This document shows positions 48,781 through 59,606 of a DNA stretch of 64,000 nucleotides, piece by piece. The stretch's first letter is position 1; every line of letters starts with the position of its first letter. Origin of the DNA: Collybiopsis luxurians FD-317 M1. Its lineage: Eukaryota; Basidiomycota; Agaricomycetes; Agaricales; Omphalotaceae. A model generated the notes under the pieces. That model ran no database searches. It saw only the letters and a list, made by a program, of their open reading frames with translations, and had not been told where the DNA came from. The stretch spans positions 593,346-657,345 of the forward strand of contig KN834772.1 of NCBI GenBank assembly GCA_000827265.1. Reading direction: 5' to 3'. The position numbers were made by a program, and so were the translations under genes.

Positions 48781-49133
48781 GATGCTGAGCTATCATCATG
48801 TAAATTAAAATTAAAAAAACTTACCCTACTGCTACTCGCATTTAAGGAAGCTGTATCCTGCAAGATACACTTAATATATGCATACTTATACTGTACACAT
48901 CCCCTAATACACACCAACTACACACGATATTGCTGGTGCAGCAAAATGCTACTGTCGAACACATTGTAGCAGTATCTAAGTACAAGAGCCTGGAGATGAT
49001 TCCAGAAAGCACACTCTTCCATCCTGGCTAAGGCAGCTAAAACATTTTCAAATAGTACCCAGATCCCATAGCGCTCTGATGCTGCCATATATCGTAGCAT
49101 GAAGCACCTGAAGCCAGTGGCACTTCAATGCTA
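48781..49133. other. Flank of the satellite array
   Basis: AT-rich sequence that still carries degenerate satellite words (gaagcacctgaagccagtgg at about 49100). No gene seen. The same words continue after 49483, so the TA-flanked element was inserted into satellite-derived sequence. Confidence 0.5.
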
Positions 49134-49481
49134 GGGATCGACACCATAACCGTCTAGTATGGTTACATGGTTACGGTTGTACGGGTGCCCGTAACCGTAC
49201 TGTAAGGGGTGTCAGCAACACCTATGGGTACCATACAGGTACCCTGTACTGAAGAAATTGCGCCATGGCTGGGGTACTAGCATGGCCCAAAACGGTCAAA
49301 GCAATGATTTTTATATCATTGACACCCACTCGAGCCCGCCAGCTACGGCTGTAACATACTGTATATGCAAAGTATACGGGTATACGGGTGCCGACCGCCG
49401 TACCGTATGCCGTCCATTTTTGCCAGAAATACGCGTCGTATTTGTACGGCCGTAACTGTATACGGTTACGGTGGCGATCCC
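49134..49481. mobile_element. TA-flanked inverted-repeat element (MITE), 348 bp
   Basis: The ends are inverted repeats: GGGATCGACACCATAACCGT at the left and, read from the right on the other strand, GGGATCGCCACCGTAACCGT. Both ends are followed by TA (49132-49133 and 49482-49483), the target duplication of Tc1/mariner-type insertion. The inside contains repeated variants of cggttacggt and gtaccgtatg. It has no open frame of note and is therefore non-autonomous. It is richer in CpG than its surroundings. Confidence 0.85.
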
Positions 49482-49483
49482 TA

Positions 49484-50023
49484 TTCGATGCCACCTAAGA
49501 CTGAATTGTAATAGCACCTCATTTTGCATACTATTTTCAGCTATTGTAGTGGCATGCTACTGCAATAAAATGCTGCTGTTAAGCATACTATAGCAGTATC
49601 TGAGTGCCCGAGGCAGCTTGAGAAACAATTTAGAAACCAGTCTCACATCCTGTTTCATGTGTTTTCAAAATGGCTCTCAAATGCATTAGCACTTAAATGA
49701 TGAGCCCAGCCATAGAGCATAGCATAAAGCACCTGAAGACAGCGGCACCGCAAAGCTAACAAGGAATTGATTGTGGTAGCAACCCAATGCTTTTGGATTG
49801 AAGTGCTTGCAGAATTCCAAGCGTATCTGAGCATTGAAGAGCAACAACGCCTCAATGCATTTTAGGGTACCGAGAACGATAGCATCTTATTAGCATCTCA
49901 AAATGCCTTTTATTCGAATCTGAATGCACCTGCATTGAAATCTCAACAAGTAATGGCTCTGTTATTTGACTACTACCATGGCGCAATGCTCCCTGTAGCA
50001 AGTAAGTGCAGCTGCTTCTAAGC

Positions 50024-50055
<32 letters not shown>

Positions 50056-50690
50056 ATATGGCATATAGGAGCAGAATCATGGAGGCGCCTTTACTTTTTG
50101 AAACTTTCTCAATTTAACTTCTGAGCTCTACTGGATCGCTGTGGTACCGAAGTTCAGCAGCTATAAGCAATTGCATTCCAGTGCCTCGGCAATAGGGTAC
50201 CTTAACCCATGCATTGAAACACATGATGCTTTTGAATATGTACATAAGATCAGTATCGTGTATGTATAGTTTATATGTAGCATGTAGTATCGCCGTATAT
50301 ACCAATATATTTTTTGACAGTTTTGCCTGTCGAACTTAAATATTGTACCGGTCGAACGTGTATTTAGGTTAGGTTGTATGTGTTTGGTCGACATGAGACT
50401 CGCTCCCTAGGCCAAATGATGAATAAAAGGAATGTGGGTATATGCGGAGCTATGCAAGTGTTACGGCGATATGTGACGCACCGCTACACTGCTCTACAGC
50501 TTTTTTTCTTTGGTTCCAATCACGCAGATCCAAATCTTTGCCTGAAACACAACTCGCATGTTGAAAGAGTAATATCATTTGATCATGCGCTGGTTGTAAA
50601 TTGAAATTTGAGACCCAAGTGTTAGACGGCAATGGATGCCTAGAAATAAGCCAAGGCGGATTTACCCTGGAATTTCGATGTAATATACTA
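49484..50690. other. Repeat-derived sequence with a 27-base T tract
   Basis: Continues the satellite-related words (gcatgctactgcaataaaat, gtagcacctg). A pure T run covers 50024-50050. No gene supported on either strand. Confidence 0.45.
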
Positions 50691-50748
50691 CAGAGATTAC
50701 TAAAAACCTTGTCCCACGGTTCAAAATGTGCATCAAAAATCAAAAAAA
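50691..50748 (+). repeat. Left terminal inverted repeat of the Tc1/mariner-type element
   Basis: Starts CAGAGATTACTAAAAACC, continues ttgtcccacggttcaaaatg and ends in an A-rich part. It pairs with 61699-61756 on the other strand; the few differences are single bases. Confidence 0.85.
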
Positions 50749-52645
50749 TCGGATAATTCAATAAAATACTAAAAAATCACTTTTGTACTTTCTCTCTTGT
50801 TCTACATGATGGTTTACATATGATGATAAGCCGATTTTCCAGCTACAGTTCAAATCTAAACAAAATACTTGATCCTGTGTTTCATATGTTCAATTATGTG
50901 GTATATTGAGGACTGTAGTGAGCCCGAAGCTGTCAGTCAAATCTGGAGAGACCTATTGTACCAATACGGGTCACTGAACAATGGTACATGTTTAAGGTAC
51001 CTTGTGATGCACCTATACTATAAGTCCTGAGTGGCCTGTGAGGAAGTGTCAGCGACTGATGGATCACAGTTGATGAAGCTTATGAAAATCTCTCAAACAT
51101 GATATGGCCTAGGTCATCAAAGGACTTCTATTCATAAGGGATAAAACAAAAAGCTCATGCTACATTGATGACTGAGTAACAAAGTATGTCAACAAAGGGA
51201 ATGTGTTCAATGAAGTCTTGATTAACAAGGCCTTGTTGACTCAGTCTGCTTCTACGGCGTTGATAGGATAAGGACAAATGATCATGTGGAAGTCATAGGT
51301 GGCTTTGCTGACTTCATTCCACAACACAACACATGGGTGATATTGTTGAGGCAAAACTCAATGACTGAAAGTCTGGACTGTCTTGGTGGTACTAATAATA
51401 GTTGTCAAAGCATGGTACAGGTGTAAAGAGATCTACCAGCCAGGAACCACGAATATTGTTATTGGCTGAAAGGGTGGAGACAATTGCTTGGCTCGCTGGG
51501 CTCCTGATAAAAATCAGACATGACTTGAGTCAATGAGAAATTGCGAAAGCCTGATAGGCCAACAGAGGACTGCAGAACAGGTGGAAGCAGAATGAACCTT
51601 TAGCCTCTGGCTTAATGATACTTCAACGAACCAAAAATAGTAACTTGCCAAAACCAAAAGAAGGTTCTACGAAGATTATTCAAACAAATTCATAGAAATA
51701 GGAATACTTCGGGATGTATGTGTATTAATAATATTTAGGAATGCTAGGGTACTGTACAGTATAAAAGGGGTAATAGTAGATAGCATGAATCTCAGTTTTG
51801 GATACGAGCCTATCTCAATTTGCTGGAGTGGCAAGATTATCAATGGGGTTAAAGTGTCTTAGCTGTTAATAGCTATAATTGCTCACATTGACCACTGGAC
51901 TCAGTTGAATAGGAATTTCCATTTGAAACTCCCAGAAACTAGACTGCGAAGTCATTGACATATCTTGAGGAGAGGGACTGGATATAGGGTGAACCTCATA
52001 TGGACCTCACCTCCCCAGCATATACTGCCCAGGCTCTAGTCTATGAAGGCATAGGTTGAACAGTCAGTGACTTGTATAAGCTTCAGTGAAGACAGTCTGA
52101 ATACACTAAGCCCACTTGAAATGAAGTAGAGTGTGTAAAAAGCCTGCAAGGTGACCTGTGGATTGTGCCGTGTAAGCATTGTTGGTGGTTCTTATTCAAT
52201 GAAGGGACCGAAGTGACCTGCAGATTGCGCCTAATAAGCTTCCTTATTCCAAGTGACCTTAGGAATGCACCTAATAAGCTTGAAGACAAGTGAACTCTGG
52301 TATAGCTGGCTAAGCTTGTGGTGTTCAGTTGCTTTGATGACACTGACTGAGTAAGACTGGTAGTCAAGCTCATTGACCTTTACATCCCCCCCACTTCCAT
52401 TTCTTCTGTATTCATTGTGTTTGATGATGTTGACCAATGTAGTCTACATAACCCTTTTCTTTCTCTTTGACTGTGTTCCACTATTCGATTATATGCAAGG
52501 GAACCTTTGACAACCTCCTTACTTGCATACTATACCTTTCAGTCTGATCTGATTGGGTTAAAAGTGGATTCTTTGCAAGTTCATTACTAGCTCAGATCAC
52601 ACTTATTAATGACATAGTGATGAAATAAAGCAGAGAGCCCTACAG
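50749..52645. other. Left internal non-coding part of the Tc1/mariner-type element
   Basis: 1.9 kb between the left terminus and the transposase, with no open frame of note. At 52146-52300 a short motif of the form gtgacctg.agattg.gcc...taagc occurs three times, about 60 bases apart. A region of this length upstream of a transposase is unusual and may hide a decayed exon or another insertion. Confidence 0.45.
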
Positions 52646-52979
52646 ATGGTCTCAGAGGGCTGGGACATCACTGAAATTGTCCAGGAACTAGGTGTTTCAA
52701 CCAAAAGTATTAGTCATTGGCAGGATAACTATGATACCCACGGCCATGTCAATCCTCACTATCCTGTTCATGGTAGATGTCAAATTCTGTCTTCTTCAAC
52801 TATGCTGGAAATTCAGCAGCTTCTTGCTGAGGATCCATCTCTCTATCTGGATGAAATTTTGGAATGGCTTGCAATCTTTCATGATTGGCCAATCTCTCTT
52901 AGTGCTCTCTGTAAGAATTTGAAGGACTTTGGGCTGGATAGGAAAGTCATGAGGAGAGTTGCAAACCAGCAAGATGAAG

Positions 52980-53370
52980 TGTCAGATTGGACTTGGATGC
53001 ATAGAGTCACATGTGCATGTTGTGGCATCCTGGGTCCTAGTTTGTTTGCTTCCATTGTGGATATCAAGGAGGACAATGCTGCTGTGGTGCCTGCAGTTGT
53101 GATTTAATCTTATTCCTTAGTTTTCTATCTTTCTTGCTCATATTTATTCTGAGAGACAGTTCACTATAAATAGCTTCATATTTTTGTACCTTGAACCCTC
53201 AGAACTTCTGTAATGTTCTGAGGGTACATCTCTTCTCTCATCTTTTATGCTTTACTCTATACTGATTATTTGTAGTCTTTTTGTATACTCACATAGGACT
53301 ACAGGTAATTGAGAACTTCTGTAATGTTCTGAGGCCTTTTTGTATACTCATGTAGGACTACAGTTTGACA
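52980..53370 (+). repeat. 5' LTR of the copia element
   Basis: 391 bases, TGTCAG...TTTGACA. It is 59 bases longer than the 3' LTR because ttctgtaatgttctgagg and the tatactcayrtaggactaca segment are duplicated near its end (about 53305-53363). It contains a TATA-like ctataaatag (53164-53173) that is expected to start transcription. Confidence 0.9.
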
Positions 53371-53400
53371 GATTCACAGTCAGATGTGACTTTCCTAGAC

Positions 53401-56400
53401 TGATACTCCTGATCTCAAACTTGTCCTCTAATGCCAATGCACTTCCCAACCTCCTCTCCTTCCCTGATGATCACCAGCTCATCGGCCAGAGCAACTGGGC
53501 TGTCTTCTGAGACTATGTTAAGAGTGTAGCTCGAGCAACTGGACTTTACAGTTATCTTGATGGTACTATCGTTGCACCCCCTGCTCCTGTTCAACCTGCT
53601 GTTGGTCCACCTCCACTGCCTACTCTGATTAATTCCCATACCCCATCTCTTGAGGAATGGGAACTTCATGACAGTTGCCTCACTGGTATTGTGTATCAAA
53701 ACATCAAGGATCTGTGTTCTATTGGAGTCACTGAAGTCATAACAGCTAACACAATGTGGACTCAACTTACCAGTAGATTCAACACCAGCTCTGCTGTTGC
53801 CCAAGCTCTTGCAAAAGAACATATTCAATAGTGTAAATATACACCGGGCACTCCTTTTGAGGAGTACTTCAAGCAGCTCGAGGCTCTTTGCAAGGCTGCT
53901 AGTGATGTGGGTTGCATGATCTCTGAAGACAATCTTCAAATGCATTTTATCACCTCCCTCTCCACTGATTATCTGTGGATTCTTCAAACTCATGGATCAC
54001 ATTCATACACTAACCTGAGATGTGTTCTTCTTGAATACAACATGATGGTTGAGTCAACTGTCTCTCCTACACCTGGTGCAACTACTCTGAATGCTTTAGC
54101 TGTAGGGGTCAAGGCTAATTCTGGGATTGTATGTGAAAACTGTCACTGTACTGGTCATTTAATGAAGAATTGCTGGGCTCGTGGCAGTGGAAGTGAGGGT
54201 AAAGGGCCTTGTTGGTACAAGGCTCCAAAAGGATTGGAACCTCTGAACCAAACTCCAAATGCTCCAATGACTGCTGTGGCTACAACCATGATAGAATCTT
54301 GGAGGGCAGGAGGGAGTAATGCTGCTGTTGCTGCTGCCACCATCTACCAATTCAATGAGGATGACTTTGGAGGTACAAATCACTGCCTGCATTGTACAAC
54401 TTCTCCTGACTTCGATACTTCTAGATTGGGAAGGGAAGCTCCTCCTGTTCTAAGTAATGAAGTTAGCAATACAGGTAGTGTAGAAGCTTTTGCTGTACCT
54501 CCAAATGTCAATTCCAATTCAGTTATCCCATTGTTCATTGATAGTGGTGCAACTCATTGGTGTATAAGGGCTCACCAGCATTTCATTTCCTATACCCCTG
54601 TGAAGGCAGTGGGGAGGTTGGCCAAGGGAGGAGAAGGTGGTTTGTTTGTGATTGCAGATCACCATTAAAGACTAGTGAGGGGTCAGTTCATTGTCTTCAG
54701 TTCCAAGCAAAACATACTCCATCTTTCTCTATGAATCTTCTTTTGTTGCCTTCCATGGACCGAAAGGGGATGCAAGGTGAATGGGGGGATGGGAAGATAA
54801 GTGTCAGGGATTCTGCTTCTGGTAAAATCATTGTCGACAGCTCCTTTGCTACTACTTGGGGGGGTCAGGACCTTTACAAAGTAAACATTGTGGATGATTT
54901 AGATTCACCTCAATTGTCCTCTACAGTCTCAGCAACTCATTCACCACCAAATCCAATTTTTGCTCTTGCTGCTCCCAGTTGTTCTTGCTCAAAACCATGC
55001 TTGCTTGCTATATGGCACACAAGATTTGGTCATGCAGATATTAATCTTATCCATCTTATGGCCAAATGAAATCTTGTTGATGGACTTGAGGTGACTGATT
55101 TTGAACTATGCAGAAAATGCAAGCCCTGTTTGCTGGCAAAGGCAAAATGACTTCCATTTGATGATATAGTCATACCCTCTTTGGAGCCTTTGGACTGCAT
55201 CAGTCTTGACTTGTGGGGGCCATTGCATACTTGAAGTTTAGGAGGTGCTTACTGTATGTTGTTGGCATGCAACAACAGCACCAGCATACCTTTCCCCTAC
55301 TTCTCCTTGAATAAGGAAGGCTCCTCTATCCTTCAGCTAGTCCAGGAGTTCATGGCAATGGCTGAACAACAGACTGAAAGGAAAGTTAAAGTTTTTTGAA
55401 TTGACATGGGCCAGGAGTTTGATAACAAGGTGATGGATGAATGGTGTGCAGGGAGGGGGATTCTGATAGAGAAAGTTCCTAAGGTTTCTTCAGCGGCTAA
55501 TGGGCAGGTAGAATGAGCAAACCTCACCATAATTTCTGGGGTTCATTCCATGATTGACAACTCTGACCTTGACAAATGCTTCTGGGCTGAGGCTGAGGCT
55601 GCAGCTTCATACTGCTATATTTGTAGTATGATTCTGACTAGTTGACATCCCAGTCAGATACCCTGGGAGAAATGGCTTCAGAGACAGAAAGGGAAGGTGA
55701 ATGCCTCTCACCTTTGACATTGGGACTATAGGGCATGGGTTACTGACCTGGACCATGTACATGGCAAGCTGGGACACCAGGCCTGGGAGGGTTGCCTGGT
55801 TGGTTACATTAGACAGCATGGGTATTGAGTCTGGGACCCTGCATGCAAGGGGGTATATCCTGTTCAGGATGTAGTATTTGAGAAGGGAACTCCTTGTCAT
55901 ATGACTGGAGTTGCCCTGCAGTCTAATGGCATTGTGTTTGATGTCAATATTGAAGTGGAACAGCTGGGCTGGTCTGAGGAAACTAATCAACAATCCCAAC
56001 CAACACCAAATATTGATGTTCCTCAACCCAAAGATGCACCACCTGTTCCCCCATTGTCTGCTTCTGCTCTGACCATGCCTAACCCTGCTCCTGCTACATT
56101 CGTTCCCCATCACTCTGCTTGAAACAGAAGTCCCTTGGTCACTCTCCTGCAGTCATTGGAATACCAACAAGATGAAAACTGCACTTGGGACAAAGCTGCA
56201 GACTGGGCAACTGCTGTGGTTATGGTGAGCACCATCAAAGGGGGAGGAGAAGTTGCCATACCCAAGTCTTATAACAAAGCTATGCAAAACCTGAGTGATT
56301 GGATACCTCTAATGCAGAAGGAAATTGATTCACTTCAAGCACATAACTGCTGGACTTTGGTTGATTGGCCTTCAAATGTCAAAATTCTGAATGGCATGTG

Positions 56401-58542
56401 GGTATTCAACCTTAAGCTTGATGGTGATGGCAATGTTCTGAAGTGAAAAGCCTGCTACATTGCCCACAGAGACATGCAGACTCCTGGTGTGGACTATCAG
56501 AAGAGTTGGTTGATGGTTGCTAGATTCAAATCCATTAGAATGCTCCTCTCTATTTGCACAGCTAGACAATTGTGTACTTGTCAATGGGACTTTTCTGCTG
56601 CATACCTCAACAGTAATCTTCCAGAGCATCCCCCTATGTATATGACACAGCCAATCAGTTTTGCTCATAAGGGGGAGGAGGATAAAGTTTGCCTGATGCA
56701 TAAGCCCTTGTATAGGATGGCTCAAGCTGGTTACATTTGGTACAAGGACCTTGAGGACTGCTTCAACCACACCCCCAGCAGTCCAGTATTTATCTTCTGT
56801 AAAAGGCCTAGTAATATATTAAATTTTTCCCAGAATTTTTCCTATTTTTTTCTGGTGTTAAATAATTATTATTGAGGCTGTAAAATGTTTTGATAAATAA
56901 TGAATTTTGTGGCACTTATTTCAGCCAAAAAATGCATTGATGATTATGTAATATTACTCAAGATATAGCATGAATTTTTCCTGATTTTTATGTATTTTTT
57001 TTACCCAAGATATATGCAAAGTTTAGCTGAGGAAAAAGAAAATACATTACAATAGATTTGTTGAGAAAGAAAAGATTTTACAGGCGGCCCACTCTGGACC
57101 AGTTGGATCAGCCCGGGCTGCCCATAAAATGTTTCATTTCACAGCTGTCATAGGGGTGGCAATATATTTTGTTTTTCCTTAGCTAAACTTTGCATATATC
57201 TTGGGTAAAAAAATACATAAAAATCAGGAAAAATTCACACTATATCTTGAGTAATATTACATAATCATCAATGCATTTTTTGGCCAAAATAAGCGCCACA
57301 AAATTCATTATTTATCAAAACATTTTACAGCCTCAATAATAATTATTTAACACTGGAAAAAAATAGGAAAAATTCTGGGAAAAATTTAATATATTACTAG
57401 GCCTTTTACAGAAGATAAATACTGGACCACTGGGGGTGCCAACTAGGGTTTAGATTGTTCAGAGCTGACCTGTGTATCCAATTTCATTGCGACCCATCCA
57501 CTAATGAGTACACCCTCGCTACCATACATATGGATGATGTGTTTTCTGGTTCTTCTTCTGAAAGTGAAGCCAACAATACCATTGCAGGTTTTCAGAATTG
57601 GGACCTATCTGATGTACATGACAAGCACTTCCTCATCAGACTGACCATAGATCATCTTGACAATGGTTCTATTGCCATCTCCCAAGCCCCCTTCTTTCAC
57701 AACACCTTCTGCTATTTTGGCATCATCAATGAGCTGCATCTCATCTATACACCTCTTCCTCCAAACTACTCACTGTCTCCTGATGAAATTCAGACAGATG
57801 ACAACTGAATGTTTATGAAAGATAAACCTTTCTGAGGAATCTTAGGCAGTTGCTGGTGGAGAGCCAGTAGCACTCATCCTGACATCATTTTTGCTTGCGC
57901 TACTCTTTCATCTATTCAAAATACTCCTACTTGTAACCATTGGGACCTCCTCATCAAGTTATGTCATTATATTTACACAACTATCTGGTATGGTATTGTC
58001 TACAGGCCAGGTAGTTTGACTGAGGTAAAAACTGTGGGTTACATTGATGTGGACTGGGCTGGAGATTGTGTCACCCAGAAATCTATGTCTGGTTACATTT
58101 TCCTGATGAATGGGTTCCCAGTGTCTTGGTCCTCAAAATGTCAACACTCTGTCGCTCTATTGTCTACTGAAGTTGAGTTTATTTCAATATCCAGGGGTGT
58201 CCAACAGGCTCTTTGGATGTGTAATTGGCTAGATGAGGTTGAGCTGGGTCTGGGATCAAAGTTGTTGGACATATTCTGCAACAATCTGGGTGCAGTCAGC
58301 CTTTCTGAAATGACAAAAGCTCACAACCTTTCAAAGCACATTGACATTTGTTACTTGTTCATTCAGGAATTTGTTGCACATGGATGCGTCGCTATTCACC
58401 CAGTCTTGACTACTCAAAATATTGCCAACATTATGATGAAATTCTTGCCCAAGGATAAGCATTGTCAAATCGTATCTGCGTTAGGACTTGATTGGTGGTA
58501 TCAGGATGCCAGGGGGAGTGTCAGATTGGACTTGGATGTGTA
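53401..58542 (+). pseudogene. Copia gag-pol, inactivated
   Basis: Gag-like sequence (LTSRFNTSSAVAQALAKEHI, then FEEYFKQLEALCKAASDVG) leads to a CCHC-type zinc knuckle at about 54132-54175 (CENCHCTGHLMKNCW) and a protease motif LFIDSGATHWC near 54530. Integrase follows (IWHTRFGHADINLIH; later DCISLDLWGPLHT and MGQEFDNKVMDEW). Reverse transcriptase begins near 56300 and has CQWDFSAAYLNSNLPEHPPM and the YRMAQAGYIWY block. The TIHMDDVF box lies past the inserted element at 57520. RNase H is at 58016-58540 (DVDWAGDC...SMSGYIF...STEVEFIS). TGA stops at 55067, 55148, 55232, 55397, 55514, 55643, 55715, 55826 and 56444, a TAG at 53830 and a frameshift near 54660 make it non-functional. Confidence 0.88.
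56770..57438. mobile_element. Fold-back element (MITE), 669 bp, inside copia reverse transcriptase
   Basis: Two arms of roughly 270 bases are inverted copies of each other (outer ends CACCCCCAGCAGTCCAG and, from the other side, CACCCCCAGTGGTCCAG), separated by about 110 bases of unique sequence near 57050-57160. The target duplication is CCA (56767-56769 and 57439-57441). Removing the element and one CCA restores the copia frame (..EDCFN joined to QLGFR..). It has no coding capacity. A 3-bp duplication with CAC-starting ends fits CACTA- or Harbinger-like superfamilies; the superfamily is not settled. Confidence 0.88.
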
Positions 58543-58850
58543 GAGTCACATGTGCATGTTGTGGCATCCTGGGTCCTAGTTTGTATGCTTCTATCATGGA
58601 TATCAAAGAGGACAATGCTGCTGTGGTGCCTGCAGTTGTGGTTTAATCTTATTCCTTAGTTTTCTATCTTTCTTGCTCATATTTATTCTGAGAGACAGTT
58701 CACTATAAATAGCTTTGTATTTTTGTACCTTGAACCCTCAGAACTTCTGTAATGTTCTGAGGGTACATCTCTTCTCTCATCTTTTATGCTTTACTCTATA
58801 CTGATTATTTGTAGTCTTTTTGTATACTCACATAGGACTACAGTTTGACA
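58519..58850 (+). repeat. 3' LTR of the copia element
   Basis: 332 bases with the same ends as the 5' LTR. At three positions it reads TG or CA where the 5' LTR reads the complementary decay product (58539, 58595, 58716). Apart from the 59-base length difference the two LTRs differ by only a few percent, so the insertion is not very old. Confidence 0.9.
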
Positions 58851-59606
58851 TGAAGCTTTGAGGACTCAGTGGAAGGACTATCTGCATCACAACTTCACAG
58901 CAGATCAGATGGTCTTCCTGGATGAATCTAGTAAGGATGGCTGAACTCTGGCAAGGCAGTTTGGGTGAGCACCTCCTGGAGAGACACCCAAGATGACAAC
59001 AGGCTATTCTCACAGTGATTGTTGGAGTATATTGCCTGCTCTTAGTTTGGATGGATACATTGCTCTTCAAGTTGTTCAGGACTCTGTTGACTGCACAGAA
59101 TTATGACTTTGTTCTCAATGATCTTGTGCATGCTGTTTTTCATCCTTGGTTCCTTCTTACAATCATGATACATAGCTCCCAAAAATGAATCCATGGCCAG
59201 CTCCTCAAAGTGTATTGGTGATAGACAATTGTAACACTCATAAAAGTGAAGCTTTGCACCTCACAGTAGAGGCTGCCAGTATGTTCCCCCTTTTGGCTGT
59301 TGTCTTTGACTGATGACACTACATCCTTAGGCTGTATTCTAGTCTTTGTTCCATCCTATTCCCCAGGTTTCAACCCAATTGAAGAGAGCTTTAGTTGTGG
59401 TATGTCATATTTGATTATATTTCTCCTTGACCTTACCTAACAATTGGGACCTAGTTAAAGCCTATCTCAGAAGACATTGGTATAAGTTTCAAGATGCTGA
59501 GTTTCCTGATATTGTTTTGCTTGAAGCCTGTGTTGCTGCTGTCACACCAGAGCATGCACAAGGATGGATTCGAAACAGTAGATATATCAATTAATGTACA
59601 CATTAC

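Larger units (their letters stand above)
52980..58850 (+). mobile_element. Ty1/copia LTR retrotransposon, 5.9 kb, degenerate
   Basis: Bounded by direct long terminal repeats (52980-53370 and 58519-58850) that start TGTCAG and end TTTGACA, with a 5-bp target duplication TGAAG (52975-52979 and 58851-58855). The internal part carries gag with a zinc knuckle, integrase, reverse transcriptase and RNase H in copia order. A purine tract AGGGGGAG (58511-58518) sits directly before the 3' LTR. The coding frame is broken by many stops, mostly TGA. A 669-bp fold-back element is inserted in the reverse transcriptase part. Confidence 0.92.
52646..59594 (+). pseudogene. DDE transposase (Tc1/IS630-like) split by the copia element
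   Basis: The N-terminal piece (52646-52979) shows the helix-turn-helix of this family: MVSEGWDITEIVQELGVSTK, then SISHWQDNYDTHGHVNP, then DPSLYLDEILEWL. The rest resumes after the retrotransposon at 58856: ALRTQWKDYLHHNFTADQ, then MVFLDESSKDG, the first catalytic aspartate block. It goes on to ILPALSLDGYIALQVV, a VLVIDNCNTHKSEAL block (second aspartate), and the terminal WIRNSRYIN before TAA 59592-59594. Removing the insert and one copy of TGAAG joins both parts in frame. Several TGA stops occur where arginine is expected (for example after SSKDG and RQFG), and there is at least one frameshift near 59100. It is a dead copy. Confidence 0.85.
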
